Positions 17,140 to 24,568 of a stretch of DNA of 64,000 nucleotides are shown here, in pieces. How positions within the stretch are numbered: position 1 is the stretch's first letter; the number at the start of each line of letters is the position of its first letter. Origin of the DNA: JADLGL01 sp963732865 (lineage in GTDB: Bacteria > Pseudomonadota > Alphaproteobacteria > Rhizobiales > Kaistiaceae); contig CAVTBC010000002.1 in the NCBI GenBank assembly GCA_963732865.1, positions 184,126 through 248,125 of the forward strand, written 5' to 3'. The translations under genes and the position numbers were made by a program. Below the pieces are notes generated by a model. It worked only from the letters and a program-made list of their open reading frames with translations. It was not told the DNA's origin and searched no databases.

Positions 17140-17652
17140 TCAGCCCAGAGGCTTCGCCATGCCGCAGCGAAGGTGCGGTTCATGGCCGGCCTCAGCCTCG
17201 GCGCCAAGCCGGGCAGCAAGATGAAATGGCAGCGCCTCCGGCGGCAATTCGCGAAAGCCGAGCTTCTGGTAAAATGGGCCGTTCCAGGGAAGGTCGCGAT
17301 AGGTAGTGAGGGTGAGCTCCGCATAGGCGGCGTCAGTGGCATAGCCCTCCGCCGCAATCATCAGGGCGCGGCCGACGCCTTTGCGCTGGAACGGGCGCGC
17401 CACCGCCAGCTCGGCGATGTACAGGGCAGTGCCGAACTGCTCGGCGAGCAGGAAACCAACCGGATCGTCGTCGACCAGCGCCGTCCAATGGTGGCCGGCG
17501 GCGATCGCCTCACGATGCACCACAAGGGGCGTCGGCTCGGCGTCGGCGACCCAGGCCCGGTCGGTGTCGCGGAAGAGGCCGCCAGCGGAGAGTTCGATCG
17601 CCGGAAAGGCCGGAATATACGCCACGACGGTTCGGCGGACGATGAGATCCAT
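17140..17652 (-). CDS. GNAT family N-acetyltransferase
   Basis: A 170-residue acetyltransferase. The acetyl-CoA pyrophosphate loop is seen as ARPFQRKGVGRALM (about residues 84-97), preceded by the beta-4 strand YIAELAVA and followed by TLTTYRDLPWNGPFYQKLGF, a typical motif B. The substrate is not predictable. It sits 6 bp after the pyrF stop and 56 bp before dapB in the same direction, so it is probably part of the same transcription unit. Confidence 0.85.
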   Translation of the reverse strand: MDLIVRRTVVAYIPAFPAIELSAGGLFRDTDRAWVADAEPTPLVVHREAIAAGHHWTALVDDDPVGFLLAEQFGTALYIAELAVARPFQRKGVGRALMIAAEGYATDAAYAELTLTTYRDLPWNGPFYQKLGFRELPPEALPFHLAARLGAEAEAGHEPHLRCGMAKPLG

Positions 17653-17658
17653 CGCCGG

Positions 17659-18366
17659 CTAGGGCGCGACTCCGGCGATCTCGGCGACGATGCCATCGGC
17701 AGCGGCGCGGGGGTCGGGCGCTTCGGTGATCGGACGGCCGACGACGAGATAGTCGGCACCGGCGGCGATGGCGGCGGCAGGTGAGACGATGCGCTTCTGG
17801 TCACCGGCGGCTGCCCCCGCGGGGCGGATCCCCGGCGTTACCAGGGTGAAATCCGCGCCGACCGCTGCGCGGATGGCCGATGCTTCCGCAGCAGAGGCAA
17901 CGATGCCATCCATGCCCGCCGCCTTGGCATCCTTGGCGCGGGCGATCACGCGGTCACGGACGTTGCCCGAGTAGCCGGCTTCGGCGAGGTCGGCGTCGTT
18001 CATGGAGGTCAGCACGGTGACGCCGAGCAGCTTCAGCGGCGCGGTGCCACGAGCGGCGACGGCGGCGCGCATCGCCTTGGGATAGGCGTGGACGGTAAGG
18101 AAGTTGACACCGAGATTGACGGCGTTTTCGACTGCCTTGGCGACCGTGTTGTCGATATCGAGGAGCTTGGCGTCGAGGAATACTTTTTTGCCCGCGGCGA
18201 CGAGGTGACCGGCGAGATCGATGCCGCCGCCGAGAATGAGCTCAAGGCCGATCTTATAGACGCCGACGCTGTCGCCGAGTTGGGCGATCATCGCTTCGGC
18301 TGCTGCGACCCGCGGAAAATCCAGAGCGACGATCAGCCTGTCGCGCGGTTGGACCTCCTGTTTCAT
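17659..18366 (-). CDS. pyrF: orotidine 5'-phosphate decarboxylase
   Basis: A 235-residue TIM-barrel enzyme making UMP from OMP. VALDFP (about residues 13-18) and the catalytic tetrad FLDAKLLDIDNTV (about 59-71) are intact. The phosphate loop TPGIRPAG and the C-terminal VGRPITEA are seen. The ATG at 18366 overlaps the stop of the upstream FMN reductase gene (ATGA), so the pair is translationally coupled. The arrangement downstream of dnaJ is common in Hyphomicrobiales. Confidence 0.96.
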   Translation of the reverse strand: MKQEVQPRDRLIVALDFPRVAAAEAMIAQLGDSVGVYKIGLELILGGGIDLAGHLVAAGKKVFLDAKLLDIDNTVAKAVENAVNLGVNFLTVHAYPKAMRAAVAARGTAPLKLLGVTVLTSMNDADLAEAGYSGNVRDRVIARAKDAKAAGMDGIVASAAEASAIRAAVGADFTLVTPGIRPAGAAAGDQKRIVSPAAAIAAGADYLVVGRPITEAPDPRAAADGIVAEIAGVAP

Positions 18367-18947
18367 CAGCTCAGCGGTCCTATCCGCGCCGACAGATCGT
18401 AGAGCGCCTGGCAGACCAAACGCAGTTGATCCGCGGCTTGTGGCGCCACGAGATGGCCGTCCTCGTCGAAGGCCGAACCGCCATTGGAGATCGAGATGTG
18501 CTGCGGGATCACCAGCGCCTGTACTGCGGTGACGAGGACCTTGCGCAGATCCATCAGCGCGCGGGCGCCGCCGATCATGCCGTTGGAGCTGGAGCCGATG
18601 CCATAGATCCGGCCGCGATGCTTATGTTCGGTCGCCATCTTCGGCCGGCTCACCCAATCGATCGCGTTCTTCAGAAGCGGCGGCAGGGAGTGATTGTATT
18701 CCGGCGTGGCGATGAAGACGCCCTGGCTAGCGGCGATCAACCGGGCGAGCTTATGGGCGTTCTCGGGGAAGCCCTCGTCCTTCTCCATGTCGCCATTGTA
18801 GATCGGCATCGGATAGTCGCCGAGCGAGATCAAGCGCACCTCGGCGCCGAGCACGGCTAGTTCCTTGGCGGCCAGCGCGGCGAGCTTGGCGCTGAAGGAA
18901 CCGGTGCGGATCGAACCGCCGAAAACCAGGATGTCGGGATTGGTCAA
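18366..18947 (-). CDS. NADPH-dependent FMN reductase family flavoprotein
   Basis: A 193-residue flavodoxin-like protein. The FMN phosphate loop GSIRTGSFSAKLA (about residues 11-23) and the isoalloxazine loop TPEYNHSLPPLLKNAIDWVSR (about 81-101) identify the NADPH:FMN reductase / chromate-quinone reductase family. The start is a TTG at 18947 preceded by AAGGA at the normal distance. The physiological acceptor is unknown. An upstream methyltransferase reading frame runs through its first 197 bp in another frame. Confidence 0.88.
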   Translation of the reverse strand: MTNPDILVFGGSIRTGSFSAKLAALAAKELAVLGAEVRLISLGDYPMPIYNGDMEKDEGFPENAHKLARLIAASQGVFIATPEYNHSLPPLLKNAIDWVSRPKMATEHKHRGRIYGIGSSSNGMIGGARALMDLRKVLVTAVQALVIPQHISISNGGSAFDEDGHLVAPQAADQLRLVCQALYDLSARIGPLS

Positions 18948-19554
18948 GCGTCGTTTCCTTCAAGGCTTTGCCGTGTTTAGCCGTCAGGATGGCACGGTCA
19001 ATCACCAAAGGGCGATAGGTCCAGACCCGCGCCGGCGGCATGTTCAGAATGATCCAGCCGCTGCCCTCAAGGCGGTAGTCCGCGGGAGACGGCGGGACGG
19101 GCGGTTTCGGCGAATAGGAGAACTGCGCCAGGGCGCCTTCGGACGGGAGCCGCGACAGCACGTCGAGCACAAGGCTGCGGCGATCTTCCGACGGGCGAAG
19201 GAGCAGCGGCAGCGAAGAAACGGCCGCCGCGAATGGACCGTCGTGGACGCCGGCCAGCGTCGTCGCGAGGTTATAGGCGTCGCCCTCAACGATGCGGACG
19301 CCGGGATAGCGCCTGGCGAGGATCTCGCAGAAATCCGGATTGAACTCGACGGCGATGATGCGCTCGGGCGCGACGCCTTTCTCCAGCAGCGCCCGCGTGA
19401 CGACGCCGGTTCCCGGACCAAGCTCGAGGATCGGACCAGTCGATGCGGGATTGACATGGGCCACCATGCGGCGCGCGAGGGCGCGGCCCGACGGCGCGAC
19501 GGCGCCGGTGGTGCCCCAGGTGCGGATGAAGCGGACGATATCGCCGGCGCTCAT
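18751..19554 (-). CDS. PmtA-like phospholipid/SAM methyltransferase with abnormal 3' readthrough
   Basis: A class I SAM-dependent methyltransferase resembling rhizobial phosphatidylethanolamine N-methyltransferase PmtA. Motif I is ILELGPGTGVVTRALL, followed by acidic EFNPDF and GDAYN. Family similarity ends around PPARVWTYR (near position 19010). After that the frame stays open for about 85 more codons, overlapping the next gene out of frame by 197 bp, and encodes an Arg-rich unrelated tail. Shifting by one base near 19005-19015 would give an immediate stop (TGG TGA), so a recent frameshift is likely. The ATG at 19554 overlaps the ankyrin gene stop. Confidence 0.75.
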   Translation of the reverse strand: MSAGDIVRFIRTWGTTGAVAPSGRALARRMVAHVNPASTGPILELGPGTGVVTRALLEKGVAPERIIAVEFNPDFCEILARRYPGVRIVEGDAYNLATTLAGVHDGPFAAAVSSLPLLLRPSEDRRSLVLDVLSRLPSEGALAQFSYSPKPPVPPSPADYRLEGSGWIILNMPPARVWTYRPLVIDRAILTAKHGKALKETTLDQSRHPGFRRFDPHRFLQRQARRAGRQGTSRARRRGALDLARRLSDADLQWRHGEGRGLPRERP

Positions 19555-19557
19555 GCG
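19540..19557. repeat. 18-bp direct repeat, copy 1 (ank/pmtA junction)
   Basis: The sequence ATCGCCGGCGCTCATGCG here is identical to positions 19941-19958. On the minus strand this copy spans the last bases of the ankyrin gene, including its stop, and the first codons of the methyltransferase (ATG AGC GCC GGC GAT). Flanking bases differ on both sides of each copy, so the repeat is exactly 18 bp. Confidence 0.85.
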
Positions 19558-19955
19558 TGGGTCCGCAACAGGTCGTAGATGGCCCGCGTCTTTTCTTGAG
19601 GCTGGCCAGAGCACTTCGTCATCCAGTCCTCCATGGCAACGTCCAGCAATCGCCCGGGGATGGCCCCATGCGCAAGCAGGAGTTCGACGAATGGGAGGTG
19701 ACCGTGGAGCACGGCGCACCAGAGAACGGAGTCGCCGAATTGATTGACGCCGTTCGGGTCGGCGCCTCTTGCCAGCAACAGTTCACCGATCCGTACTTGC
19801 CCTTCGAAAGCCGCGCTCATCAGGATCGTCCAGCCGAAGCGGTTGGCAGTGTTCGGGTCGAGACCGTCTCCCAGCGCGCTTCGAATTGTGACGATGTCGC
19901 CTCGCTTGATCCGACGCGATGCCTCTTCGTAGGTCATCGCATCGCCGGCGCTCAT
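19551..19955 (-). CDS. small ankyrin-repeat protein
   Basis: A 134-residue protein with two to three ankyrin repeats: GLDPNTANRFGWTILMSAAFEGQ, RGADPNGVNQFGDSVLWCAVLHGH and HGAIPGRLLDVAM. There is no signal peptide. It lies between dnaJ and the PmtA-like gene, overlapping both by ATGA. Its first five codons (MSAGD) are identical to those of the methyltransferase because an 18-bp direct repeat covers both starts. Its native start may therefore be the Met at codon 7 (MTYEEAS). Codon use is less GC-biased than that of dnaJ. Function unknown. Confidence 0.75.
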   Translation of the reverse strand: MSAGDAMTYEEASRRIKRGDIVTIRSALGDGLDPNTANRFGWTILMSAAFEGQVRIGELLLARGADPNGVNQFGDSVLWCAVLHGHLPFVELLLAHGAIPGRLLDVAMEDWMTKCSGQPQEKTRAIYDLLRTHA

Positions 19956-19958
19956 GCG
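19941..19958. repeat. 18-bp direct repeat, copy 2 (dnaJ/ank junction)
   Basis: This is the second copy of the 18-bp repeat at 19540-19557, offset by 401 bp. It spans the end of dnaJ, including its stop, and the start of the ankyrin gene. Removing one copy plus the ankyrin gene would restore a direct dnaJ/methyltransferase ATGA overlap. Confidence 0.85.
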
Positions 19959-21097
19959 CCGGTCTTGCCACCGAGGATTTCACGGACCCTGGCGAAAAAG
20001 CCGGACAAATCGGGGTTGTTCTCGGTGGTCGAGGCCGACTCGAATTCCTGCATCAGGTCACGCTGGCGCTTGCTGAGATTACGCGGCGTCTCGACCGTGA
20101 CCTGGATGTACATGTCGCCATGCCGGTTCGAGCGCAGCACCGGCATGCCCTTGCCCTTGAGGCGGAACTGTTCGCCGGTCTGCGTGCCCTCGGCGACCTT
20201 CACCTTGGCGCGGCCGCCATCGATGGTCGGCACTTCGAACTGACCGCCGAGCGCCGCCGTCGTCACCGAGATCGGCACGCGGCAGAAGAGATCGGCGCCG
20301 TCGCGCTGCAGGAATTCATGCGGCTTGAGCGACAGGAAGATGTAGAGGTCGCCCGCCGGGCCGCCGCGCAGCCCCGCTTCGCCCTCGCCCGCGAGGCGAA
20401 TGCGTGTACCATCCTCGATGCCGGCCGGAATGTTGACCGAAAGCGTGCGCTCCTGGGTGATCCGCCCGGCGCCGCTGCAGGCTTCGCACGGATCGGAGAT
20501 GACCTCGCCGCGGCCCTGACAGGCCGGGCAAGTCCGCTCGATCGAGAAGAAGCCGCCCGTGGAAGCGCGCACACGGCCACGGCCATCGCAGGTCGGGCAG
20601 GTGTGCGGCGACGAACCGGGCTTGGAGCCTGTGCCGGAACAGGTGGTGCAGGTGATCTTGGTCGGGACGGTGATCTGCGCGGTCTTGCCGGCGTAGGCCT
20701 CTTCCAGCGTCAGATCCATATTGTAGCGAAGATCGGCGCCGCGCTCACGGCCGCCGCCACGGGCAGGACCGCCGCGGCGTCCCATGAAGTCGCCGAAGAT
20801 ATCGTCGAAAATCTCCGACATGGACGAGGCGAAGTCGTGGGCAAAGCCCGTGCCGCCGCCCGGGCCACCGCGCTCGAAGGCCGCGTGCCCGAAACGATCA
20901 TAGGCCGCGCGGCGCTGCGGGTCCTTCAGGCACTCATAGGCCTCGTTGACTTCCTTGAATTTGATCTCGGCCGTATCGTCCCCCGGATTGCGGTCGGGAT
21001 GATACTGCATGGCGAGCTTGCGGAAGGTGGTCTTGAGGGTGACCGCGTCACACTCCCTGGTAACGCCGAGCACTTCGTAGAAATCACGTTTAGCCAT
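19952..21097 (-). CDS. dnaJ: chaperone DnaJ (Hsp40)
   Basis: A 381-residue type I J-protein, the DnaK co-chaperone. The J domain has HPD in MQYHPDRNPG (about residues 32-41). A Gly/Phe-rich linker follows, then four CxxCxGxG zinc motifs (CTTCSGTG, CPTCDGRG, CPACQGRG, CEACSGAG) and the C-terminal substrate-binding domain. It lies downstream of dnaK on the same strand. A short YdeI-like gene intervenes and overlaps its start by 8 bp, and the ankyrin gene overlaps its stop. Confidence 0.97.
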   Translation of the reverse strand: MAKRDFYEVLGVTRECDAVTLKTTFRKLAMQYHPDRNPGDDTAEIKFKEVNEAYECLKDPQRRAAYDRFGHAAFERGGPGGGTGFAHDFASSMSEIFDDIFGDFMGRRGGPARGGGRERGADLRYNMDLTLEEAYAGKTAQITVPTKITCTTCSGTGSKPGSSPHTCPTCDGRGRVRASTGGFFSIERTCPACQGRGEVISDPCEACSGAGRITQERTLSVNIPAGIEDGTRIRLAGEGEAGLRGGPAGDLYIFLSLKPHEFLQRDGADLFCRVPISVTTAALGGQFEVPTIDGGRAKVKVAEGTQTGEQFRLKGKGMPVLRSNRHGDMYIQVTVETPRNLSKRQRDLMQEFESASTTENNPDLSGFFARVREILGGKTGA

Positions 21098-21338
21098 CGT
21101 GCCCGTTTTTTCCCGCAGGCCTCAGCCTGTCTATCATGCCGGCAATTCGGCGCACCCTCGTTTCGGGGCGTTTCGCCTCACTTACCCAAAGAAGATACTC
21201 ACGCTGATGGCTCGGCGGTAGTGCGTCGAAAGCAGCTTTGGCCGCCGGATGGGCGACCAAAGCTTCAGCGATGTCGGACGGTGTCTTTGCGGTCGGCACG
21301 GGTATTTGCGTTGGCCGGCCGCGATGGCCGGCCCCCAA
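21090..21338 (-). CDS. YdeI/OmpD-associated-family C-terminal fragment
   Basis: Up to 82 residues. The core DIAEALVAHPAAKAAFDALPP, then SHQREYLLWVSEAKRPETRVRRIAGMI, matches the C-terminal domain of YdeI/OmpD-associated proteins. The larger N-terminal domain is missing, so this is either a stand-alone domain or a truncated remnant. The 5'-most start is a TTG at 21338 inside a hairpin; a GTG at 21299 is an alternative giving 69 residues. It sits between dnaK and dnaJ, ends inside the dnaJ start region, and would be co-transcribed with the chaperones. Function unknown. Confidence 0.6.
   Translation of the reverse strand: MGAGHRGRPTQIPVPTAKTPSDIAEALVAHPAAKAAFDALPPSHQREYLLWVSEAKRPETRVRRIAGMIDRLRPAGKNGHDG
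21313..21333 (-). other. strong hairpin after dnaK
   Basis: Two copies of the self-complementary octamer GGCCGGCC (21313-21320 and 21326-21333) flank GCGAT and can form a perfect 8-bp stem with a 5-nt loop, 14 bp beyond the dnaK stop. On the minus strand the stem is preceded by TTTTGGGGG. There is no 3' U-run, so it is more likely an mRNA-stability or processing element than a full terminator. Such an element could keep dnaK message above dnaJ message. Confidence 0.5.
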
Positions 21339-21346
21339 AACGAGCG

Positions 21347-23257
21347 TCAGGCCGACTTCTTCTGATCGTCGTCGTCGACTTCCTCGAAGTCGGCGTCGAC
21401 GACATCTTCGCCGCTTTCCGGCCCGGCTTCAGGTCCACCTTCGCCGGCTTCGGCGGCGGCGCGATACATGGCCTCGCCAAGCTTCATCGAAGCCTGCACG
21501 ACGTCATTCGTCTTGGCCTTGATTGCCTCGACGTCCTCGCCTTCGAGGGCCGTCTTCAGCTCGGTCACTGCGGCCTCGACAGTCGTGCGATCGGCGTCGG
21601 AAACCTTGTCGCCCAGATCGACTAGCGACTTCTCTGCCGCGTGAACCTGGCGCTCGCCCTCGACCTTGGCATCGACCATGGCCCGGCGCTTCTTGTCCTC
21701 TTCGGCGTGCGTCTCGGCGTCGTTGACCATCTTCTCGATCTCGTCGTCCGAAAGACCGCCGGAGGCCTGGATGCGGATCTGCTGCTCCTTGCCGGTACCC
21801 TTATCCTTCGCCTGGACGTTGACGATGCCGTTGGCATCGATGTCGAATGTGACCTCGATCTGCGGCACGCCGCGCGGCGCCGCCGGGATGCCGACAAGGT
21901 CAAACTGGCCGAGCATCTTGTTGTCGGCCGCCATCTCGCGCTCGCCCTGGAAGACGCGGATAGTCACCGCGTTCTGGCTGTCCTCGGCGGTCGAGAAGGT
22001 CTGGCTCTTCTTGGTCGGGATCGTGGTGTTGCGGTCGATCAGGCGGGTGAAGACGCCGCCCAGCGTCTCGATGCCGAGCGATAGCGGCGTCACGTCGAGC
22101 AGCAGCACGTCCTTGACATCGCCCTGCAGGACGCCGGCCTGGATAGCGGCGCCGATGGCGACCACCTCATCCGGGTTGACGCCCTTATGCGGCTCCTTGC
22201 CGAAGAACTGTTTCACGACTTCCTGCACCTTCGGCACGCGGGTCATGCCGCCGACAAGGACAACCTCGTCGATCTGACCGGCGGAAAGGCCGGCATCTTT
22301 CAAGGCCGCACGGCACGGCTCGACCGTCCGCTGGATGAGGTCATCAACCAGCGCCTCGAACTTGGCGCGGGTGAGCTTCATCGTCAGATGCTTCGGGCCG
22401 GACTGATCGGCGGTGATGAAGGGTAGGTTGATCTCGGTCTGCTGCGACGCAGAGAGCTCGATCTTGGCCTTCTCCGCAGCCTCTTTCAGGCGCTGGAGGG
22501 CAAGCTTGTCGTTGCGCAGGTCGATGCCCTGCTCTTTCTTGAACTCATCGGCGAGATAGGTGACGAGACGCATGTCGAAGTCTTCGCCGCCAAGGAAAGT
22601 GTCGCCATTGGTCGACTTCACCTCGAAGACGCCGTCGCCGATTTCAAGGACCGAGACGTCGAAGGTACCGCCGCCAAGATCGTAGACGGCGATGGTCTTG
22701 CCTTCCTTCTTGTCGAGGCCATAGGCGAGCGCCGCGGCCGTCGGCTCGTTGATGATGCGCAGAACCTCAAGGCCGGCGATCTTGCCGGCATCCTTGGTGG
22801 CCTGGCGCTGGGCGTCGTTGAAATAGGCGGGAACGGTGATGACGGCCTGGTCAACCGTCTGGCCGAGATAGGACTCGGCGGTCTCCTTCATCTTCTGCAG
22901 GATGAAGGCGGAAATCTGCGAGGGCGAATATTTGTTGCCCTTGGCCTCGACCCAGGCATCGCCATTATCGGCTTTGACGATGTTGTAGGGGACGAGCTTC
23001 TTGTCCTTGGCGACGGTCGGGTCGTCGTAGCGGCGGCCGATCAGGCGCTTGACCGCGAAGATCGTGCCCTCGGGATTGGTGACCGCCTGGCGCTTCGCCG
23101 GCTGGCCGACAAGCCGCTCATTGCCATCGGTGACCGCAACGATCGAGGGCGTCGTGCGTGCACCCTCGGCATTCTCAATTACCTTCGCGTTCTTGCCGTC
23201 CATAACGGCGACGCAGGAATTGGTGGTCCCCAGATCAATACCGATTACCCTTGCCAT
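21347..23257 (-). CDS. dnaK: chaperone DnaK (Hsp70)
   Basis: A 636-residue Hsp70. The ATPase domain begins IGIDLGTTNSCVAV and includes AVITVPAYFNDAQRQATKDAG and YDLGGGTFDVS. The linker VLLLDVTPLSLGIETLGG leads to the substrate-binding domain and an acidic tail EEVDDDDQKKSA. The start ATG at 23257 has AAGGAG upstream. A heat-shock-type promoter lies 176 bp upstream. It heads an operon with the YdeI-like fragment, dnaJ and probably the genes down to pyrF. Confidence 0.98.
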   Translation of the reverse strand: MARVIGIDLGTTNSCVAVMDGKNAKVIENAEGARTTPSIVAVTDGNERLVGQPAKRQAVTNPEGTIFAVKRLIGRRYDDPTVAKDKKLVPYNIVKADNGDAWVEAKGNKYSPSQISAFILQKMKETAESYLGQTVDQAVITVPAYFNDAQRQATKDAGKIAGLEVLRIINEPTAAALAYGLDKKEGKTIAVYDLGGGTFDVSVLEIGDGVFEVKSTNGDTFLGGEDFDMRLVTYLADEFKKEQGIDLRNDKLALQRLKEAAEKAKIELSASQQTEINLPFITADQSGPKHLTMKLTRAKFEALVDDLIQRTVEPCRAALKDAGLSAGQIDEVVLVGGMTRVPKVQEVVKQFFGKEPHKGVNPDEVVAIGAAIQAGVLQGDVKDVLLLDVTPLSLGIETLGGVFTRLIDRNTTIPTKKSQTFSTAEDSQNAVTIRVFQGEREMAADNKMLGQFDLVGIPAAPRGVPQIEVTFDIDANGIVNVQAKDKGTGKEQQIRIQASGGLSDDEIEKMVNDAETHAEEDKKRRAMVDAKVEGERQVHAAEKSLVDLGDKVSDADRTTVEAAVTELKTALEGEDVEAIKAKTNDVVQASMKLGEAMYRAAAEAGEGGPEAGPESGEDVVDADFEEVDDDDQKKSA

Positions 23258-23562
23258 CAGTCGTCATCTCCTTTTGGCAGATCGCGGAGCGGGTCCTATT
23301 CGGCCCCCGCCGTTTCTTCCGGCGCCACACTGCACCAACCACATGAAGAGGCTGGACGCCCGTGAATTCGCGATCCCCCGGCTCCTATCTTGCCGAAGTC
23401 CTCAACTGGCCGATCGGCCTCGTCTGGGCGGTATATAAGAAGGGCGTTTTGACGCCGCAAGCGCCGCAAACAGCTTCGCAATCAACGCCGATCGGCGCAA
23501 GCGGTTGTTCGGAGCTCTTTGGCTTACTGTCTGCATCGATGCGTCTACGGGGAGAATTGACG
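23258..23562. other. intergenic region upstream of dnaK
   Basis: About 300 bp between the dnaK start and a weak plus-strand frame. It contains the RpoH-type promoter at 23433-23461 and the dnaK 5' leader. Short frames on both strands lack recognisable domains and are not called as genes. Nothing else could be identified. Confidence 0.5.
23433..23461 (-). promoter_or_regulatory. RpoH (sigma-32)-type promoter of dnaK
   Basis: On the minus strand CTTG (23458-23461) is followed after 18 nt by CTTATAT (23433-23439). This matches the alphaproteobacterial heat-shock sigma factor consensus CTTG-N17/18-CYTATNT. It points toward dnaK, whose start is 176 bp downstream. No CIRCE-type inverted repeat was seen between them. 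Confidence 0.6.
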
Positions 23563-23899
23563 ATGATCAGCCCCGCCGCCATGCGCCGCGCCAGCTTCGC
23601 CCTGCCGATGGCCACGATGATGGCCTTTGCGAATTCCGACATCACTTCAGCCGAGGTGTTCGACCGCTTCAGCCCGCTCGATCTGACGGTCGGGTCCACG
23701 GATGCGTGGAGGATGAGCATGGATGCCGAGGGCTATCACATGTCATTCCGGCGACGAACTGGCCCTCCGCTTCGCCTGGGTCAAGCAGCCGACCCGCAAC
23801 CGCCTCCGCGACACCTCCATGCGGGGTCTACGCACTTAGCCCCGCACGCTCTACTACTACATGTCCGGCTGCGGCCCACATGGGCGGCTATCACACTGC
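23563..23899 (+). pseudogene. uncharacterised, probably decayed reading frame
   Basis: An ATG at 23563 with GGGGAGAA upstream opens MISPAAMRRASFALPMATMMAFANSDITSAEVFDRF and MDAEGYHMS, which reads as a plausible coding start. Beyond about 23745 this frame becomes Pro/His/Arg-rich and unconvincing, while the next frame reads GDELALRFAWVKQPTRNRLRDTS. That pattern suggests a small gene broken by a frameshift. No family was recognised. If it is not coding, the whole 23258-23899 stretch is noncoding apart from the dnaK promoter. Confidence 0.3.
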
Positions 23900-24568
23900 A
23901 TGCGACTACCATCCCGATTCCGCGGCGACGTGTCTGACCCCGCCGGGGTTCATGCTTTCAACGGGCGCCTTGAGCGAAAAGCGGCAGAGGCGCTGGCGGC
24001 GGCGGTGGCGTCGATCATCGCGCGCGCTCCGCTGTTCACGCCGACCATGCCGCGCACCGGGCGCCCTTTCTCGGTGCGGATGACCAATTGCGGGCCGCTC
24101 GGCTGGGTGTCGGACCGGACGGGCGGGTACCGCTATCAGCCAACGCATCCGGTCACCGGTCGCCGCTGGCCGGCTATGCCCGAAATGCTGCTCGGGATCT
24201 GGGAGAAATACGCGGGCTATCCGCACCCGCCCGAGGCCTGCCTCATCAACATCTATTCCGAGACCGCGAAAATGGGCCTCCACCGCGACGAGGACGAGGC
24301 GGATTTCGCGGCGCCCGTGGTGTCGATCTCACTCGGCGATGATTGCCGTTTCCGCGTCGGCGGCAGCGAACGCGGCGGCCCAACGCAATCCTTCCGCCTC
24401 AAATCGGGGGACATTGTCGTCCTCGGCGGCGAGAGCCGGTTGGCCTATCATGGCGTCGACCGCATCTATCCGGGCACTTCGGCGCTGAAGCTGCCGCAGG
24501 GCAACCGGATCAACCTCACGCTCAGGCGCGTCAGCGCGCCGAACGGGGCCAAAGCATCATTGCCGTGA
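23900..24568 (+). CDS. alkB: AlkB-family alpha-ketoglutarate-dependent dioxygenase
   Basis: A 222-residue Fe(II)/2-oxoglutarate enzyme that oxidatively removes alkyl groups from 1-methyladenine and 3-methylcytosine. The iron ligands are seen in LHRDEDEADF (HxD) and in LAYHGVDRI (His). The 2-oxoglutarate-binding Arg is in RINLTLRRV. The N-terminal PRTGRPFSVRMTNCGPLGWVSD and INIYSETAKMGLH are typical of the family. The start is uncertain: ATG 23900 is used here, and GTG 23930 or ATG 23861 are possible; none has a good ribosome-binding site. Its TGA overlaps the mutS ATG by one base, indicating coupling. Confidence 0.85.
   Translation: MRLPSRFRGDVSDPAGVHAFNGRLERKAAEALAAAVASIIARAPLFTPTMPRTGRPFSVRMTNCGPLGWVSDRTGGYRYQPTHPVTGRRWPAMPEMLLGIWEKYAGYPHPPEACLINIYSETAKMGLHRDEDEADFAAPVVSISLGDDCRFRVGGSERGGPTQSFRLKSGDIVVLGGESRLAYHGVDRIYPGTSALKLPQGNRINLTLRRVSAPNGAKASLP

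Noticed and set aside
19919..21625. Long plus-strand open frame opposite dnaJ
   Set aside because: Shadow of dnaJ, the YdeI-like gene and the end of dnaK; no recognisable protein features.
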